A stretch of DNA of 64,000 nucleotides. It comes from Paenibacillus sp. Marseille-Q4541 (GTDB lineage: Bacteria > Bacillota > Bacilli > Paenibacillales > Paenibacillaceae). Positions 1 to 8,285 of this stretch are shown here, piece after piece; position 1 is the stretch's first letter; every line of letters starts with the position of its first letter. Under the pieces are notes generated by a model. That model was not told the DNA's origin. It saw only the letters and a program-made list of their open reading frames with translations, and did not search any database. The position numbers were made by a program, and so were the translations under genes. The DNA is taken from assembly GCF_018310695.1 (NCBI RefSeq), contig NZ_JAGXCY010000001.1:186001-250000 (forward strand), in the 5' to 3' direction.

Positions 1-18
1 CGCCAAACGTCTTTTCAT
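1..18 (-). CDS. nusB: NusB, transcription antitermination factor (first six codons only)
   Basis: Only the start of this gene is inside the window. Reading leftward from position 18 gives ATG and the peptide MKRRLA, the usual N-terminus of Bacillales NusB. An AGGAGG ribosome site lies 7 bases upstream of the ATG. The gene order accB-accC-Asp23-AmaP-DUF2273-nusB matches the B. subtilis accBC-yqhY-nusB order, which supports the call. NusB joins NusE (S10) in rRNA antitermination. Six codons alone would not identify it, so the call rests on the N-terminal match, the ribosome site and the synteny. Confidence 0.75.
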
Positions 19-162
19 GTCCTGCCTCCTGCTTCATTTACATATACATAACTTATTATTCTTATTCTTCACACAAAAAAACCTATGGCATGCTTATTTT
101 TACCAAAAATGGACATGTAGAAACTGCAGCTCTTTTTGGCGAAAAACAGCATATCACAGGTT

Positions 163-396
163 TTATTTGAATGGACGCCAGCGCTCAGATAGATACCCCA
201 ACCAGTTTCTCCAAGGAAAAACAAACTGCAATTTCTGATCACTTCTTCTACCAAGCGTATATCCTATAAAAACCACGAGTGCAAAGAACAACATATCCCA
301 AAAACCAAAAATCAAATAAACAATACCAAAAAAGATACCTCCGGCAATTCCAGTAATCCGCCCTTTATGACTCTCCCAGATTTCTTTCCACGGCAT
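163..396 (-). CDS. DUF2273 small membrane protein
   Basis: This 77-residue protein has a hydrophobic hairpin at about residues 12-52 (two closely spaced membrane segments with glycine-rich turns), flanked by a charged N-terminus and a basic, tryptophan-rich tail. Size and pattern fit DUF2273, a family regularly found beside Asp23 and AmaP. In Gram-positive bacteria this set is linked to envelope stress; the exact role of DUF2273 is not known. It sits 13 bases after amaP and 144 bases before nusB, so it is probably co-transcribed with both. A GAGGTG ribosome site precedes the ATG. I see nothing notable in the gap to nusB. Confidence 0.8.
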   Translation of the reverse strand: MPWKEIWESHKGRITGIAGGIFFGIVYLIFGFWDMLFFALVVFIGYTLGRRSDQKLQFVFPWRNWLGYLSERWRPFK

Positions 397-409
397 CCTT
401 GAGTCACCT

Positions 410-949
410 CTATTCTACTCGACTCTTATAGTTCGGTGATTGCACAAGATTAGCAATATATACCGATACATGAGATACCGGGATTCCTGTAATTTCCTGC
501 ACATAGTCATGAATTGCTTTTTGCAATTCTGTCGTCAGCTGTGGGATCGAACTCTCCCCATCTACAATCGCACGAATCGTAATCTCAAGTCCAGCTTCGG
601 TCACTTGAATGCGAGACTTCACATCCCGGATACCACGAAATCTGGATGAAGCTTTCAAACAAAGATTCTCAATCGTTTCCATCGAAATCTGAACATCCCC
701 ATATTCAGTCCGTTGATCAACAGAAGGAAGGGAAGCTTGATCTCTGCGTACAGAGATATAGAAGAACCGAATGCTGAGCAGAAATAGTACAGCGGCAACA
801 GAATAAATAATGATGGTCGTCATTTGTTCATTCTGCCCCAGTATATTTCCAGGAGCCAGACCGCTTAAAAGGAGGATAATCAGTACAGATATAATGCCAA
901 CACTTAAACTGTAAATAAACAGCAAAAGCCTGTCCAGTATTTTAGCCAC
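410..949 (-). CDS. amaP: AmaP, membrane anchor for Asp23
   Basis: This is a protein of about 179 residues with two N-terminal membrane segments (about 8-31 and 45-66) followed by a cytoplasmic Asp23-like domain. That is the layout of AmaP, which tethers Asp23/Gls24 proteins to the membrane in Staphylococcus. The frame is open further upstream to a TTG at 973, but GAGGAGG lies 11 bases before the GTG at 949. The GTG also gives the conventional start (MAKILDRLLLFIYSL), so I chose it. It follows the Asp23-family gene on the same strand and precedes DUF2273. The downstream domain resembles the neighbouring Asp23 protein, as expected for the partner pair. Confidence 0.8.
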   Translation of the reverse strand: MAKILDRLLLFIYSLSVGIISVLIILLLSGLAPGNILGQNEQMTTIIIYSVAAVLFLLSIRFFYISVRRDQASLPSVDQRTEYGDVQISMETIENLCLKASSRFRGIRDVKSRIQVTEAGLEITIRAIVDGESSIPQLTTELQKAIHDYVQEITGIPVSHVSVYIANLVQSPNYKSRVE

Positions 950-1014
950 GAACAGAGTAACCTCCTCAATCAACCTGTAAATACGCCTTTTTAACCAATC
1001 AAAAAAGGGAAGGA

Positions 1015-1046
1015 CTAAACCCCTGGTGAAATCACCGGGGGTTTAG
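1015..1046 (-). terminator. Strong hairpin between the Asp23-family gene and amaP
   Basis: CTAAACCCC and GGTGA pair with TCACC and GGGGTTTAG, giving a nearly perfect stem of about 14 base pairs with a two-base loop. On the minus strand the T-run comes only about 12 bases after the stem, so it may be a leaky terminator or an RNA-processing/stability element rather than a full stop. Confidence 0.5.
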
Positions 1047-1056
1047 GTTGACTATT

Positions 1057-1470
1057 TTATTTCACACGTTGCGGATTCAGATCAGTTTGGTCATCAATAC
1101 GTTCAGCCGTTTTAAACTGAACATCATGTACCTGCACATTCACTTCCACAACAGTTAAACCTGTCATATTCTCAATGGAGCGTTTCACATTTTGTTGAAT
1201 GGAAGAGGCCACATCAGGAATACGATGTCCATATTCAATGATTACGGAAACATCAACCGCTGCTTCACGTTGTCCTACTTCGACTTTTACGCCCTTTGAC
1301 ATATTCTTGCGACCGAGCAGTTCAGCAAATCCGCCAGCAAATCCGCCGCTCATTCCAGCCACGCCGCTAACTTCAACCGTTGCAAGACCTGCTATCACCT
1401 CAATAACTTCAGGCGCAATCTGAATTTCACCAATCTCTGTTCTTTCGAATTCCGTCGGCAATGTGCTCAT
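1057..1470 (-). CDS. yqhY: Asp23/Gls24-family envelope stress protein (YqhY)
   Basis: This 137-residue soluble protein belongs to the Asp23 (alkaline shock) family. It has the EIGEIQIAPEVIEVIAG opening, a glycine-rich stretch (VAGMSGGFAGGF) and the typical V-x-V-x-I-E-Y-G-H core. B. subtilis yqhY lies in the same place after accC, and its product influences acetyl-CoA carboxylase balance. The frame is open to an ATG at 1524, but AGAGGTG stands about 10 bases before the ATG at 1470, giving the usual MSTLPTEF start. It probably acts with AmaP and DUF2273 at the membrane. No signal peptide is present. Confidence 0.88.
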   Translation of the reverse strand: MSTLPTEFERTEIGEIQIAPEVIEVIAGLATVEVSGVAGMSGGFAGGFAELLGRKNMSKGVKVEVGQREAAVDVSVIIEYGHRIPDVASSIQQNVKRSIENMTGLTVVEVNVQVHDVQFKTAERIDDQTDLNPQRVK

Positions 1471-1588
1471 GATATCAACACACCTCTCAAAGTTTAAGTT
1501 TCCTCTCGTCCACAAGAAAGACATGCGTACTTATTATTCATACTATAGCATTCGCTGGACATTATGACAAACAAGCTTATTATGACAA

Positions 1589-2932
1589 TTAAATCTCGTT
1601 TTCTTCCAAAAATTTAATGTCAAAATCGCCTTTGCCAAACGCAGGATGCTCAAGCAATCTCATATGGAAAGGTATGGTTGTTGGTATGCCTTCAACCGCA
1701 AATTCCGAAAGCGCACGTTTCATCTTAGCAATCGCTTCATTCCGTGTCGGAGCCCATACGATAAGCTTCGCAATCATGGAATCATAATAAGGCGGAATAT
1801 TATAGCCTTGATAAGCAGCACTATCTACTCTTACGCCCGGACCGCCAGGAGGAAGATAGAAATCAATTCTGCCTGGTGCAGGCATGAAATTGCGGCTAGG
1901 ATCTTCTGCATTAATTCGGCACTCGATAGACCAGCCATTGATGATGACTTCATCTTGTGTAAAAGATAATGGATTTCCTTCAATGACCGAAATCATTTCC
2001 TTGATCAGATCCACACCCGTTACCATTTCTGTAACTGGGTGCTCTACCTGGATACGGGTATTCATTTCCATGAAATAAAAATCTCCGTCAGGACTCAGCA
2101 AAAATTCAAGTGTTCCCGCTCCTGCATAGTTAACTGCAAGTGCAGCGCGAACTGCAGCATCTCCCATACTCGTACGCGTTTCTTCGCTCAAGATAGGACA
2201 AGGAGCTTCTTCAATCAGCTTCTGTCTTCTACGCTGGATAGAGCAATCTCTTTCCCCAAGGTGAACCGCATTGCCATGCTTGTCAGCAATGATCTGGATC
2301 TCTACGTGTTTCATGCCTGTCAAGAATTTCTCAAGATAGACACCGGCATTACCGAACGCTTTTTGAGCTTCCTGTTGTGCCGCCGTAATTTGCTTAATGA
2401 GTGAATCCTCATCCTCAGCAATACGAATTCCTTTACCTCCGCCACCTGCTGTAGCTTTGATAATAATAGGATAGCCGATATCGCGAGCAATCATAACTGC
2501 CTGATCCAAATCTTCAACAAGACCGTCAGAACCAGGGATTACCGGAACTCCAGCATCTTTCATCGTCTGTTTTGCTACGGCTTTATCCCCCATTTTTGTA
2601 ATGGCATCTGCCGACGGTCCAATGAATGAAATATTACAAGACTCACAAATTTCCGCAAAATCAGCATTTTCAGCTAAAAAACCATAGCCAGGGTGAATTG
2701 CATCACATTCCGTTAGTGTTGCAACGCTCATAATGTTTGTAATGTTAAGATAACTCTCTTTCGAGAGGACAGGGCCGATGCAATATGCTTCGTCTGCAAG
2801 TCGTACATGCAGCGCGTCGCGGTCTGGCTCTGAATAGACGGCTACTGTTGAGATGCCTAGTTCTTTACAGGCACGAATAATACGAACGGCGATCTCTCCG
2901 CGGTTAGCAATCAAGATTTTCTGAAAATTCAT
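1589..2932 (-). CDS. accC: Biotin carboxylase subunit of acetyl-CoA carboxylase
   Basis: AccC carries out ATP-dependent carboxylation of biotin on AccB, the first half-reaction that supplies malonyl-CoA for fatty-acid synthesis. The 447 residues match the family length. The N-terminal biotin carboxylase domain begins [17 protein letters not shown]. The ATP-grasp glycine loop GGGGKG is at residues 163-168, the [14 protein letters not shown] signature is near residue 290, and the C-terminal biotin carboxylase domain ends at FLEENEI. It follows accB by 66 bases, with a GGAGG ribosome site, so accB-accC form one transcript. The carboxyltransferase genes accA and accD are not in the window, as is normal in Bacillales. 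Confidence 0.97.
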   Translation of the reverse strand: MNFQKILIANRGEIAVRIIRACKELGISTVAVYSEPDRDALHVRLADEAYCIGPVLSKESYLNITNIMSVATLTECDAIHPGYGFLAENADFAEICESCNISFIGPSADAITKMGDKAVAKQTMKDAGVPVIPGSDGLVEDLDQAVMIARDIGYPIIIKATAGGGGKGIRIAEDEDSLIKQITAAQQEAQKAFGNAGVYLEKFLTGMKHVEIQIIADKHGNAVHLGERDCSIQRRRQKLIEEAPCPILSEETRTSMGDAAVRAALAVNYAGAGTLEFLLSPDGDFYFMEMNTRIQVEHPVTEMVTGVDLIKEMISVIEGNPLSFTQDEVIINGWSIECRINAEDPSRNFMPAPGRIDFYLPPGGPGVRVDSAAYQGYNIPPYYDSMIAKLIVWAPTRNEAIAKMKRALSEFAVEGIPTTIPFHMRLLEHPAFGKGDFDIKFLEENEI

Positions 2933-2998
2933 TTATATTTCCTCCTTTGGAGCATTACTCTATGAAACCATGATGCAGAGTGATTCACCACCAGGAGA

Positions 2999-3499
2999 TT
3001 ACTCCGATTTAACCAAGAATAGAGGCTGACCATATTCAACGAGTTGACCGTTTTGTACTAATACCTCAACGATCTCACCCTTGACATCAGCTTCAATTTC
3101 GTTCATTAATTTCATTGCTTCCACAATACATACCGTTGTTTTCTCCGTCACTTTGCTGCCCGAACTTACATAGGCTGCTGATTCCGGTGACGGGGAAGCA
3201 TAGAAAGTACCAACCATAGGCGAAACAATCTTATGTAAGTTCAATTCTGCCTTATCGGATGTTTCCTGAACAGGCTGTGCTTGATTTACAGCCGGGGTAC
3301 TTGCAGGTGGTGCGTAATTAGGCTGCATGATCTGAGCAGCAGGTGGGTATGTGCTTACGTTAACTGGAGCTTGTACAAATTCGGTCATGCCAGGTTTACG
3401 TATTGTCAGTTTGGAACCTTCATTCTCAATCTCGAGTTCCTGAACTGAAGTTTCATCAATCAGCTTTATCAATTCTTTAATTTCATTTAATTTGAACAT
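2999..3499 (-). CDS. accB: Biotin carboxyl carrier protein of acetyl-CoA carboxylase
   Basis: AccB carries biotin between the carboxylase and the carboxyltransferase. The protein (166 residues from the ATG at 3499) has an N-terminal helix that contacts AccC, a Pro/Ala/Gln-rich flexible linker at about residues 42-80, and a C-terminal biotinyl domain. The domain contains the EAMKLMNE motif, with Lys130 as the predicted biotinylation site. A TTG directly upstream at 3502 is an alternative start; AAGGAG is 10 bases from the TTG and 13 from the ATG. The gene is first in the accBC operon, behind the spoIIIAH terminator. Confidence 0.95.
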   Translation of the reverse strand: MFKLNEIKELIKLIDETSVQELEIENEGSKLTIRKPGMTEFVQAPVNVSTYPPAAQIMQPNYAPPASTPAVNQAQPVQETSDKAELNLHKIVSPMVGTFYASPSPESAAYVSSGSKVTEKTTVCIVEAMKLMNEIEADVKGEIVEVLVQNGQLVEYGQPLFLVKSE

Positions 3500-3583
3500 C
3501 AATTATTTTTCACTCCTTCGGCATACTGCCATCTTCACTCGGACAGTGATAACGTTATGTATTATATCACAAACGTTAAAAAT

Positions 3584-3622
3584 GGAAAGAGCCCGGAAAC
3601 GGTCGTCTCCAGGCTCTTTCCA
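3584..3622 (-). terminator. Terminator of the spoIIIA operon
   Basis: A GGAAAGAGCC arm pairs with GGCTCTTTCC around a partly paired interior, and TTTTTAA follows on the minus strand. It lies just after the spoIIIAH stop codon and separates the sporulation operon from accB. Confidence 0.75.
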
Positions 3623-3639
3623 AAAAGAGAGCAGTACAT

Positions 3640-4353
3640 TTATTCTTTTACGTACTGTACTCGAACTTTATCTTGAGTCACATCAAGCTCTTTAATGACC
3701 ATATCCACGATACCTACAGCATCTTTTGCTTCCAATTTGTCACTAATCACAACTACTTTATATTGATCATTATCTTCTTCGACAATTGCGTTTGTATATT
3801 GCTGTGATAACTGCTCTTCAATGCCTGTAATCTTTGAATTTTTTTCTTCCAGCATACGCAGTTGTTCAACTGCTTTTGCATTTTCTTCAGGGGTTTTACT
3901 GTTATCTCCGGCAGCTGCCATCAGTTCGCTTTCAATTCTGGAGTTCTCCGCAGTACGCTCCCATTGATAATTTTCAAACACAGTCGCGGCAGAAGCAGAA
4001 GTGTTTTGGGCTTCAACCTCTTTCAGTACTTCCTCATCCGTCTTGGCAGCATCTGTTTTTCCCGTTGTAGCTGCATCTTCTTGTGTTGCTTCTGGATCTA
4101 CAGGAGCGCCTGTTTCATCTGTTTGTTCCCCTGTTCCTTGATCTTCAGTAACCACTTCATTAACTACAAGACCATCAAGTGTATTATTTGCAGAAGCTTC
4201 TTGTGCATCAGAGGGCTGTGTTGCTTTCGTTTGCTGGCTTTCAGCCACTTGGCTAGGCGTTCCCGAATCTTCAGTGAACAAATAGTATGCGGACAGTACG
4301 ACCATCAGACTAAGCATCGATACGAGCCATATCGTTTGTCTTTTGTTAGTCAT
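3640..4353 (-). CDS. spoIIIAH: SpoIIIAH, forespore-mother cell channel protein
   Basis: SpoIIIAH is made in the mother cell and binds forespore SpoIIQ across the septum, forming part of the feeding-tube channel. The 237 residues show an N-terminal membrane anchor (about 9-27), a long acidic Thr/Ala/Gln-rich spacer (about 30-135) and a C-terminal YscJ/FliF-like ring-building domain. The domain contains VVVISDKLEAKDAVGIVDMV, and the protein ends VRVQYVKE. The spacer is longer than in some Bacillus versions. It is the last gene of the operon, with a good AGGAGG ribosome site before its ATG and a terminator after it. Confidence 0.95.
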   Translation of the reverse strand: MTNKRQTIWLVSMLSLMVVLSAYYLFTEDSGTPSQVAESQQTKATQPSDAQEASANNTLDGLVVNEVVTEDQGTGEQTDETGAPVDPEATQEDAATTGKTDAAKTDEEVLKEVEAQNTSASAATVFENYQWERTAENSRIESELMAAAGDNSKTPEENAKAVEQLRMLEEKNSKITGIEEQLSQQYTNAIVEEDNDQYKVVVISDKLEAKDAVGIVDMVIKELDVTQDKVRVQYVKE

Positions 4354-4418
4354 TTTTTATTCCTCCTAATATTGAGTTCGTTTATTGATCCCCCCGAATT
4401 GGCAGGGCTTGTTGCTAA

Positions 4419-5060
4419 CTATTCTTGTTTCCTCGGCACTACCGAAATTCGATAGGATTCGACGCTAAGCCCTTTTTCGACAGCCTCTGTGATCAGATCC
4501 TTGACGACTTTATTCTCTGCACCTTTGGCTACGACAAGAACACCGCGAATTTGAGGTTTAATCTTCTTTGTGACGATAGGAGTCTCATCCCCTGAAATGT
4601 CGTAGGTCACAATTTCTCCGTCTCTAGTATATTGAGTAATATTGCGTTTCCCCCCATTTGCGTCTGTTTCTTCGGTGTTTTGCTGGGTGTCCTGCCTGTT
4701 TCTTTCGACCACAATCTCTTCTGTAGAATCAATGGTAACCATTACGTCTACCGTCCCTACACCTACAATTTGTTCGAGAATCCCTTTAATCTTGTCTTCA
4801 AATGCACTCTCGATAGTGTCAAAAGGTGTCGTATCATTCGTAGCAGAACCCAAGGTCGTTTGAACACTGTTGTCAGTAGGTGGTTCTCTTCCCACGTTCT
4901 CTGTATCAATCTCTTTCACATTGATGAAGGAACTAATGATAATGATCGCCACCCCGATGAGCCCAACAATGATTAGCCAGCGAAATGTCTGATTTCGTTT
5001 GGTTGATCCTTCTTCTGAAGACCCGATCCATTTATTCAAGCTGTTCCTTAGTTTCCCCAT
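4419..5060 (-). CDS. spoIIIAG: SpoIIIAG, ring-forming channel protein
   Basis: SpoIIIAG forms a large ring in the mother-cell membrane as part of the SpoIIIA-SpoIIQ complex. The protein has 213 residues: a short cytoplasmic N-terminus, one membrane segment at about 27-46, and an extracytoplasmic domain. That domain contains the conserved IVGVGTVDVMVTIDSTEE stretch and a C-terminal half with GVLVVAKGAENKVVKDLITEAV. It is 27 bases after spoIIIAF and 65 bases before spoIIIAH on the same strand. Length, topology and position in the operon agree with the family. Confidence 0.95.
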   Translation of the reverse strand: MGKLRNSLNKWIGSSEEGSTKRNQTFRWLIIVGLIGVAIIIISSFINVKEIDTENVGREPPTDNSVQTTLGSATNDTTPFDTIESAFEDKIKGILEQIVGVGTVDVMVTIDSTEEIVVERNRQDTQQNTEETDANGGKRNITQYTRDGEIVTYDISGDETPIVTKKIKPQIRGVLVVAKGAENKVVKDLITEAVEKGLSVESYRISVVPRKQE

Positions 5061-5087
5061 ATCGGCTGCCCCTTTCGTTTATTGTGC

Positions 5088-5819
5088 TTACAATTCCCCT
5101 CGAATTTCAGGCTTTAAAACAACAATTTGACTCGCATCAATCTGCCATTGTTCTTCTATCAAAGACGAGATCTGATCTGCTTCCGTCCCTGTCATTACTG
5201 TGACCGCCTCTTCATCTGAATAGCCCTGTTCCTCTTCCGCTGCCCTCTTATCTTCTGTGCTGTCAGATAATTGAACTGAGATTGAATTTTGTTCCACAGG
5301 TTTAATCTCAATGGGTTCATCATTAGGGACCTTTGATAGGGACGGTTCCGTATAACCTTGTGCCATTGTCACTTTCACACTGGTAATGGATGTTAACTCC
5401 GCACTTTTCTCTGATTTTTTCTCGGTTCCTAGAATGACACTAACCGACTCAACCGGCAGATTCGTTTCCTTTTCGATCTGTTCTTTTATCTGATCAGCTA
5501 CTTCTTTCGCTGCCCATTCTTTCGCATTCTCTTCTTGTTGTTTATGCAGCTTTTCACCTTCGTCCAGAATGTCATCTAGCGTCATCGCCTGAGCCTGTTC
5601 CCCATTCTGTGTCCAGTCCCGCAGTGCTGCTCGGAGTCTAGCATCAGGATCACTGCTCAGCAGATTAATCAAAGGAGTTATCAGCGTCAGCAGAATGAGC
5701 AGGCTTAACACAAGCTTGACGTACCGCTCCATGGATCGGTTGGGGAGAAGCATATCCACAAAGGTGGCCAGCAAAACGACCAGTATCAGTTCTCGCAACC
5801 ATCCGCTCAGCCATTCCAC
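5088..5819 (-). CDS. spoIIIAF: SpoIIIAF, stage III sporulation membrane protein
   Basis: This protein of about 243 residues has two N-terminal membrane segments and a soluble extracytoplasmic C-terminal domain with the ring-building-like fold seen in SpoIIIAF. The frame is open to a TTG at 5834 that overlaps the ribosome site. GGAGG stands 8 bases before the GTG at 5819, so MEWLSGWLRELI is taken as the start. The charged, Gln/Glu-rich middle (about 80-130) is probably a coiled linker. It acts in the SpoIIIA channel that supports late forespore transcription. It follows spoIIIAE by about 90 bases, a larger gap than elsewhere in the operon. Confidence 0.93.
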   Translation of the reverse strand: MEWLSGWLRELILVVLLATFVDMLLPNRSMERYVKLVLSLLILLTLITPLINLLSSDPDARLRAALRDWTQNGEQAQAMTLDDILDEGEKLHKQQEENAKEWAAKEVADQIKEQIEKETNLPVESVSVILGTEKKSEKSAELTSITSVKVTMAQGYTEPSLSKVPNDEPIEIKPVEQNSISVQLSDSTEDKRAAEEEQGYSDEEAVTVMTGTEADQISSLIEEQWQIDASQIVVLKPEIRGEL

Positions 5820-5912
5820 TGTGCCCACCTCCAAATGTTACATTTTACCTAATCTACACATTGGGTCCTCTCGCCGATGGGTATCTCTGATTTGTCTTGT
5901 TCTTCAACTTCA

Positions 5913-7106
5913 TCACCTCAACATTACCGTCATATTTCCAGCGGTCAGCATAATGGTTATGGCAAGAAAGAACATGAGGCTGACAGCCGCAAGTGCAGCG
6001 AACACATAAACAAGACTTTTGCCTATCGCCTGAAGGCATCCCACAATCGGAGTATCACCGAGGGGCTGCATTAATGCTGCTGCGAGATTATATATAAAAG
6101 CGAGAGTTAGAATTTTCAAAGCTGGGAACGCACACAAGAACAAAATGATGATGACTCCAGCTAGTCCGATCGAATTTTTAACTAAAAGCGATGCAGAAAT
6201 AACGGTGTCTGTTGCATCTGCGAGGACTTTTCCGACTACCGGTACAAAATTGCCCGATACATATTTCGCAGCTCTGATCGTAACCCCATCGGTTACGGAA
6301 CTGGTCGCCCCTTGAACAGATATGACTCCTAGGAAAATGGTCAGGATGACCCCGAGTAATCCAACTCCAAGCAGTCTAAGCAGGTTGGCAAGCTGTGTTA
6401 GCTTGTACTTGTCTGTTAAGGAACTAACTAAATGTAGAACCGCCGAGAAGAACAGGAGCGGAAATACGATTTTGTAGATCAGTACGCCTATCGTGTGAAT
6501 CATAAATACGATGAGCGGATGTGTGACCGTTACAGTGACAATGTTCCCCATGGAAGCAAGAAGTGCGAACAGTAGAGGAATCATGGCTAGCATAAAATCA
6601 ATCATTCGATCGATTGCATCTTTGGCATATCCAATCGCAACACTAAAACTGTTTATCGAGATAACGATAATGACCATATAACAGATCGCATATGCTACTT
6701 TGCTGATCGTACTTTTTTCAAAGGCGGTTTGTAGTGTTTCCAGAATCATGCTCAAGATGTTTAGCATAATGATCGTAACGAGAAGTTTTGCATTGAAGAG
6801 GATCTCGTGCAGTAAAAACTTGCCGATGGCAGCAAATATATTTTTGAGACTTAGTGTCTCTCCGCCAGGCATCAGCATGTCCATAAAAGAAGGAAGCTGA
6901 CCATCTGGGAAGAAACCTCCATACTCATCGATTAATGACTGCCAATACTTCTCCACTTGCTCCGTCGGTAGCTCCTCAACTTGCTTATTCGCCCAATCCG
7001 TTACGGGTGAGCTCGCGAACACCTCGTTTGTAAGAGCAAAGAAGAGACATAACATCAACACTACAATTACGTTCTGATTGCGGAAGCGACTGGACATTTT
7101 CATCAC
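5913..7106 (-). CDS. spoIIIAE: SpoIIIAE, polytopic channel membrane protein
   Basis: SpoIIIAE has 397 residues: an N-terminal signal-like segment (residues 12-32), an extracytoplasmic portion, then six or more membrane segments rich in Ile/Leu/Val up to the C-terminus. It is the largest integral membrane subunit of the SpoIIIA complex and is thought to form the transport core. A GTG at 7106 has GGAGG 9 bases upstream; ATGs at 7103 and 7097 are alternatives. The spoIIIAD gene ends 20 bases before it. The protein length matches B. subtilis SpoIIIAE. Confidence 0.95.
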   Translation of the reverse strand: MMKMSSRFRNQNVIVVLMLCLFFALTNEVFASSPVTDWANKQVEELPTEQVEKYWQSLIDEYGGFFPDGQLPSFMDMLMPGGETLSLKNIFAAIGKFLLHEILFNAKLLVTIIMLNILSMILETLQTAFEKSTISKVAYAICYMVIIVISINSFSVAIGYAKDAIDRMIDFMLAMIPLLFALLASMGNIVTVTVTHPLIVFMIHTIGVLIYKIVFPLLFFSAVLHLVSSLTDKYKLTQLANLLRLLGVGLLGVILTIFLGVISVQGATSSVTDGVTIRAAKYVSGNFVPVVGKVLADATDTVISASLLVKNSIGLAGVIIILFLCAFPALKILTLAFIYNLAAALMQPLGDTPIVGCLQAIGKSLVYVFAALAAVSLMFFLAITIMLTAGNMTVMLR

Positions 7107-7126
7107 ATCTTACATCCTCCGCCTCT

Positions 7127-7516
7127 TTATACCGGCAGCAGCTTCATCACTGTCTCGATAATAATGCTGATAATCGGTACAGCGAGTACTAGGATCAGTA
7201 CTTTGCCGGCTAGCTCAATTTTGGATGCTATGCTTTCCTGGCCCGCATCCCGAACAATTTGTGCGCCAAATTCCGCGATATATGCAATACCAATGATTTT
7301 CAGTATCGTCTTTAAATGAATCTCATCCATACCTGAGGATTCGGCCATCCTCTCCAGTACCTGAATCACAGCACCGATTTTACCGATGACAAACATAAAA
7401 ATCACAATACCTGCTGTTGTCGCAATCACGAATGCGAACAGAGGTTTTTGTTCTTTGACAACCAGAATCAGGATGGTGGCTATGAGCCCAAGTCCTACGA
7501 TTTGAATGATTTCCAT
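7127..7516 (-). CDS. spoIIIAD: SpoIIIAD, small channel membrane protein
   Basis: This 129-residue protein has three or four hydrophobic segments. It contains the conserved ILKIIGIAYIAEFGAQIVRD stretch shared by SpoIIIAD and the related SpoIIIAC; SpoIIIAC and SpoIIIAD resemble one another and are proposed to be ancestral duplicates. It lies 29 bases after spoIIIAC and 20 bases before spoIIIAE. An AGGTGATTAGAA ribosome site precedes its ATG. It is expected to act in the mother-cell membrane during engulfment, as part of the SpoIIIA secretion-like complex. Confidence 0.94.
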   Translation of the reverse strand: MEIIQIVGLGLIATILILVVKEQKPLFAFVIATTAGIVIFMFVIGKIGAVIQVLERMAESSGMDEIHLKTILKIIGIAYIAEFGAQIVRDAGQESIASKIELAGKVLILVLAVPIISIIIETVMKLLPV

Positions 7517-7545
7517 TTCTAATCACCTGTTAGATAAGCCTCTAT

Positions 7546-7749
7546 TTAATGAAACAGGAAAATTGATTTGATCTCCTGCAACAAGTTGTCTAGCATCCGT
7601 ATCACCATGAACAAAACCACAACAAATCCGATTAATGTAACCCAGTGCGCCATATCTTCTTTGCCCATCTGCTTTAATACGGTATGAATCATGGCAATAA
7701 TAATACCGATTCCTGCGATCTGAAAAATCGCATTCACTTCTAAATTCAT
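7546..7749 (-). CDS. spoIIIAC: SpoIIIAC, small channel membrane protein
   Basis: SpoIIIAC has 67 residues with two membrane segments and the motif IAGIGIIIAMIHTVLKQMGK. The same motif is expanded in SpoIIIAD. A GAGGTG ribosome site is 11 bases before the ATG. The gene follows spoIIIAB by 17 bases and sits at the family's normal length. It belongs to the mother-cell SpoIIIA complex. A longer open frame on the same strand (7523-7762) overlaps it in another phase; it encodes Arg/Cys-rich nonsense and is not a gene. Confidence 0.94.
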   Translation of the reverse strand: MNLEVNAIFQIAGIGIIIAMIHTVLKQMGKEDMAHWVTLIGFVVVLFMVIRMLDNLLQEIKSIFLFH

Positions 7750-7766
7750 CTATCCATGGCACCTCA

Positions 7767-8285
7767 CTATAAGATCAGGATGACGATCAGCGCCCCGACC
7801 AGAAGACCAAGACTGCGGCTCATCTTTTCATATTTCAATTGATCCTCCCGGGCTGTGATTTCTTCATGATTCAGCTGCTGAATGGCAAGCGTAATATGTT
7901 TATTCTGTTCCTCTCTATCGCTTGTCCCCAGGCTTAGACTCAACTGAAGGATCACTTCTTTCTCCGGTTGTTTCATGGCCGTCTGGCTCCAGTACTTATC
8001 TATCGCATAGTGAAAGCTTTCGTTTGCCGAATGCCCTTGGGGAGAGTTCATATGCTTTGCAGCCGCCATGAAAAGACGTCCAAGTGGTTCAGATGCTTGC
8101 GATCCTATTTTTTGAAGTGCATCTGCAAGCGGGGTATAACTATAATTAATTTCCGTCAGCAGACGCTGGAAGATAAGCACAAGTTCTCTAATCTGCTTAG
8201 GTCTTGAAGCAAAAAGATTGGCTTGATACATCCCTACAAAAGTCCCCGAGATTAGTACCATCACTGCCCCAATCAACTTAAGCAT
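7767..8285 (-). CDS. spoIIIAB: SpoIIIAB, GspF-like channel protein
   Basis: SpoIIIAB has 172 residues with an N-terminal membrane segment, a helical cytoplasmic region (LIFQRLLTEINYSYTPLADAL) and a C-terminal membrane segment (LGLLVGALIVILIL). The family resembles the type II secretion inner-membrane protein GspF and is thought to couple the ATPase SpoIIIAA to the channel. It overlaps spoIIIAA by 8 bases, which suggests translational coupling of ATPase and partner. A GGAGGTTCTT ribosome site lies inside the end of spoIIIAA. Confidence 0.95.
   Translation of the reverse strand: MLKLIGAVMVLISGTFVGMYQANLFASRPKQIRELVLIFQRLLTEINYSYTPLADALQKIGSQASEPLGRLFMAAAKHMNSPQGHSANESFHYAIDKYWSQTAMKQPEKEVILQLSLSLGTSDREEQNKHITLAIQQLNHEEITAREDQLKYEKMSRSLGLLVGALIVILIL

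Noticed and set aside
69-254. Minus-strand frame of 61 residues between nusB and DUF2273
   Set aside because: It overlaps the DUF2273 gene in another phase and has no ribosome site.
7523-7762. Open frame of 79 residues overlapping spoIIIAC on the same strand
   Set aside because: It is in another phase of spoIIIAC, has Arg/Cys-rich composition, and lacks a ribosome site; the spoIIIAC frame is conserved.
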